Source: Procambarus clarkii
Lineage: Eukaryota > Arthropoda > Malacostraca > Decapoda > Cambaridae
DNA length: 64,000 nucleotides
Direction: 5' to 3'
Assembly (NCBI RefSeq): GCF_040958095.1
Contig: NC_091165.1
Span: 30,260,592-30,324,591 of the forward strand
Shown here: piece after piece, positions 61,177 through 64,000 of the stretch
Layout: every line of letters begins with the position of its first letter
How positions within the stretch are numbered: position 1 is the first letter of the stretch
Notes under the pieces: model-generated
Told to the model about the DNA's origin: nothing
The model's input: the letters and a program-made list of their open reading frames with translations, nothing else
The model's database searches: none
Position numbers and translations under genes: made by a program

Positions 61177-63194
61177 GTAGCTTGTCTTTGCACCTTTTCC
61201 AGTTTGTTGATGTGTTTTTTAAGATATGGGCACCACACAACCGCTGCATATTCTAGCTTTGGCCTAACAAAAGTCATGAACAATTTCTTTAGTATATCGC
61301 CATCCATGTATTTAAAAGCAATTCTGAAGTTAGAAAGTGTGGCATTGGCTCCTCGCACAATATTCTTTATGTGGTCCTCAGGTGATAGTTTTCTATCTAG
61401 AACCACCCCTAGATCTTTCTTTATCACAGTTCTTTAAAGATTTCTCACATAATATATAGGTTGTGTGGGGTCTAACATGGCATTTATTAACATTAAATTC
61501 CATTTGCCAAGTGGTGCTCCATATACTTTTGTCCAGGTCGTCTTGAAGGGCATGACAATCTTCTGTGTTTCTTATCCTTTCTATTATCTTAGCATCATCA
61601 GCAAACATGTTCATATAATTCTGTATACCAACTGGTATACAGAATTATATGAACTGAACTGAAGAACTGAACCCTGTGGTACTGTACTCCACTTGTGACA
61701 TTTCTCCAGTTCGATACATTGCCTCTGATTACTGCCCTCATTTTTCTATCGGTCAGAAAATTTTTCATCCATGTTAGCTTATCTGTCACCCCTCCAATAT
61801 TTTCCAGTTTCCAGAACAACCTCTTATGTGGAACTCTGTCGAAAGCCATTTTAGGTCCAGATAGATGCAGTCAACCCAACCATCTCTTTATCTCTTTGCT
61901 GTAATATCTCTGTGGCTCGATCATAGAAACTGAGTAAATTCGATACACAGGGTCTTCCAGATCGAAAACCATACTGTCTGTCTGATATTATATAATTTCT
62001 CTCCAGGTGTTCTACCCATTTAGTTTTTATTAGTTTTTCCAATACTTTCACTATTACACTTGTCAATGATACAGGTCTATAATTGAGAGGGTCTTCCCTG
62101 CTGCCACTTTTGTAGATTGGAACTATGTTAGCTTGTTTCTGTGTCTGCTACGACTCCTGTACACAGGGATGCCTGAAAGATCAGGTGAAGTGGAATGCTG
62201 AGCTCAACTGCACATTCTCTCAGAACCCATGGTGAAACTCCATCTGGGCCAATTGCTTTGTTCTTTCTTACCTTCAAGAGCATTTGTTTCACTTCATCTC
62301 TAGACACCTCTATACACTATGTTGTTTTCTGGAATTTTTATTGTGTCTGGTTCTCTAAAGATCTCATTTTGTACAAACACACTTTGGAACTTTTTGTTTA
62401 ATGTTTCACGCATTTCCTTTTCGTTTTCCGTGTATCTGTCCCCCATTTTCAACCTCTGAATATTATCCTTTACCTGCAGCTTACTTTTAATGAATTTATA
62501 GAAAAAGGCCTGGATCTGATTTACATTTGTCTGCTATACTGTTCTCAAAGTTCCTCTCTGCCTCTCTCCTGACTGACGTGTAGTTGTTTCTTGCATCTTT
62601 GTATCGCTGGTATGTTTGAGGGTTTGGCCTCTTCCTATAATGATTCCATGCCTGTGTCTTGATCTCTGGCCCTCTCCCAATTTCTGTTGAACCAATCCTG
62701 TTTCCTAGGTCTGCATCTGTTTTGGTATGAATGTTTGTGAGCCTTCATCATATATTTTGCAAAATATGGCATACATCTCATTTACTTTCTTACCTAGCAA
62801 CAAGTCATTTCAATTATACCCATGAAAAAAATTTCTAAGTTCCCCATAGCATCCTCTCTTGAAATAGTTTGACAACTGTTTCAATGTCCCCATTCTCTAC
62901 TAGATTATATCGCAAAGGTATTTAATGTCCAAGAGAACGTGATCACTCTTTCCCAAGGGAGGAAGGTACTGGATGTCAAATGCCTCCTCCTCTTTCCTGG
63001 TAAATATTAGATCCAGTATTGATGGAACATCCCCCTTCCCTCGTTCTTGTGGCCTGCTTGACGTGTTGATACATAAATGTCTCAAAGATGAGGTTTACAA
63101 ATCTACCTGTCCAAATGTCCTCTGTTCTTGCCTCGTAGGCCTCCCAGTCTATTGCTTTAAAGTTGAAGGCCCCTAGTACCAATAATCGGGATTG
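61177..63194 (-). pseudogene. RT/endonuclease remains of B4, 5' of Tigger
   Basis: Pieces in several frames: MDGDILKKLFMTFVRPKLEY (about 61250), MNMFADDAKIIERIRN (61560-61614), then an inverted duplication at 61609-61654 that replaces the LPVGIQNY..VYINDLP coding. Further pieces: MKNFLTDRKMRAVIRGNVS (about 61750), RVPHKRLFWKLENIGG (about 61820), LTSVIVKVLEKLIKTKWVEH (about 62050), MLDLIF-like ILDLIFTRKEEEAFDI (about 62990) and DWEAYEARTEDIWTG (about 63130). Clearly dead and older than B2/B3. Confidence 0.82.
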
Positions 63195-63207
63195 TTGGTA
63201 CTAGGGG

Positions 63208-63814
63208 GGCCTAGAGGCAGTAGAGAATGTCCCATCTTCATTAAGAAAATGTGTGAAGTATGGGAAGAACTGCAAAGTTTTGTTGAAAAAACTCACCCAG
63301 ATAAAGCTGTAGCAGGTCATTGCATTAACCTTTTAAATGACAATGTGATGTCTTACTACAGACAAGTGTTAAAATGTAGGGAAAAGTAAGTGTCTTTAGA
63401 CAGATTCTTAGTAAGACAAGCAAGCAGTAAAGACACAAGCAGGTCCTAGTGGTATGCAGGCAAAACGTGCCAGAGAGTGAGTGCACTCCAGTGAAGTCCT
63501 CACTGCCTGATGTAATAATGGAAGGGGACTCCCCTTCCAAACAGTAACACCTCTCCTCCTCCCTCCTCCTCACCATCTTCCATATGCCAACAGCAGTCAT
63601 CAGCAAGGGTAAGTAATAACTTGAACATACTTTTGTACTGTAGATTTAGATGACTTGGGTATAAAATTTAGTTTGAAGTGAGGTTTTTGGGTAGTCAGGA
63701 ATGGATTAATTCATTTCCCATTATTTCTTATGGGGAAATTAGCTTCGGTTTACGAGTTCTCGGATTACGAGCTGTCTCCAGGAACGGATTAAACTCTTAA
63801 ACCGAGGTCCCCTG
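63208..63814. mobile_element. Tigger-type relic T3 (left end missing)
   Basis: Matches the right part of T1: transposase tail MCEVWEELQSFVEKTHPDKA, LLNDNVMSYYRQVLKCREK and LDRFLVRQASS on the plus strand (63245-63430). It ends with ttaaaccgaggtcccctg and TA (63815-63816). Its left end and first inverted repeat are absent; the junction with B4 is a 13-bp palindrome (63170-63207). Confidence 0.82.
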
Positions 63815-63839
63815 TACTACCATAGAGAATGTGTACGAC

Positions 63840-64000
63840 TACAGGAGAAGAGGCAGGTATGTAAAAGGGAAAGATCGACCTTTTGAGGATCACCCTAAAC
63901 GGTGCCAAACAGATGGAAGAAGTACTAAGGAATGCTAGAAAATTACAAAGTGATGAGGATGGGAAAGTGTGGTCGTTAAACAGATGGAAGAAGTACTAAG
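63840..64000 (+). pseudogene. Family-B ORF1 RRM fragment on the plus strand (runs off the window)
   Basis: Two frames give KGKDRPF and RITLNGAKQMEEVLRNARKL, then LQSDEDGKVWSLN, homologous to the RRM region of the B2 polyprotein (NRPLRVTF, NMMEVLRNARKLQSDEVGKF). The 23-mer aaacagatggaagaagtact+aag occurs at 63907-63929 and again at 63978-64000, so a duplication with a 71-bp period starts here and continues past the edge. Confidence 0.75.

Larger units (their letters stand above)
58440..63194 (-). mobile_element. CR1-type LINE family B, copy B4, split by Tigger T2
   Basis: Minus-strand copy: 3' part 58440-58833, interrupted by T2 (58836-61174), then 61177-63194. The target at the junction reads gggagccaatta|gtagc, as in other B copies (gggagccacttagtagc). 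It extends up to the endonuclease GDFN region (AFNFKAIDWEAYEARTED on the minus strand near 63130) and then stops at a palindrome. Diverged, with many frame breaks. Confidence 0.87.

Overview
The window reads as repeat-dense intergenic or intronic DNA from an invertebrate nuclear genome. A decapod crustacean (crayfish, lobster or shrimp type) is my best guess, from the tRNA-headed SINEs, the LINE 3' tails and the mixture of I-like, CR1-like, DIRS-like, piggyBac and pogo/Tigger elements. That is inference; no host gene identifies the species. Nearly every long reading frame belongs to a mobile element and most carry frameshifts or stops.

Layout. 1-2140: a 30/31-bp minisatellite and a minus-strand CR1-type LINE (family A, copy A1). 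2141-15560: an old I-like LINE (I-1: gag, RT, RNase H) is the outer host. Its RNase H domain was split by a second I-like LINE (I-2, 4451-13328) and then, at the same 11-bp site, by an ORF1-only element (I-3, 13340-15125). I-2 was itself hit by a palindromic tRNA-SINE dimer, a family-A 3' fragment, a probable solo LTR and family-A copy A2 (which holds a tRNA-SINE). 15560-21500: two GC-rich blocks with AT-rich ends flank family-A copy A3, which contains two more insertions. 21590-23880: a fourth I-like LINE (I-4). 24575-24960: a CpG-rich patch with two ATG plus splice-donor arrangements, the best candidate for host gene sequence. 27094-33110: a near-full-length family-A LINE (ORF1 and ORF2, minus strand). 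33500-39960: SINEs, a family-B fragment, a DIRS-like gag relic and several minisatellites. 40080-55921: three piggyBac-family elements. One has a broken transposase split by a 389-bp palindromic MITE. Two are non-autonomous, and the last is split by about 8 kb of tandem family-B LINEs. 55926-58440: mostly unique AT-rich DNA. 58440-64000: a family-B LINE split by a Tigger element that was itself split by another family-B LINE, then a Tigger relic and a plus-strand ORF1 fragment.

How the parts work together. Autonomous LINEs supply endonuclease and reverse transcriptase. The SINEs carry LINE-like 3' tails: the tRNA-SINEs end like family A, and a hairpin-rich element of about 140 bp ends like the I-like LINEs. 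piggyBac and Tigger copies are mostly internally deleted passengers. The most unusual signals are the chain-of-hairpins retroelement module, the repeated use of one 11-bp target site by two different I-like elements, the gag-only element, and several short inverted duplications that look like template-switch events.
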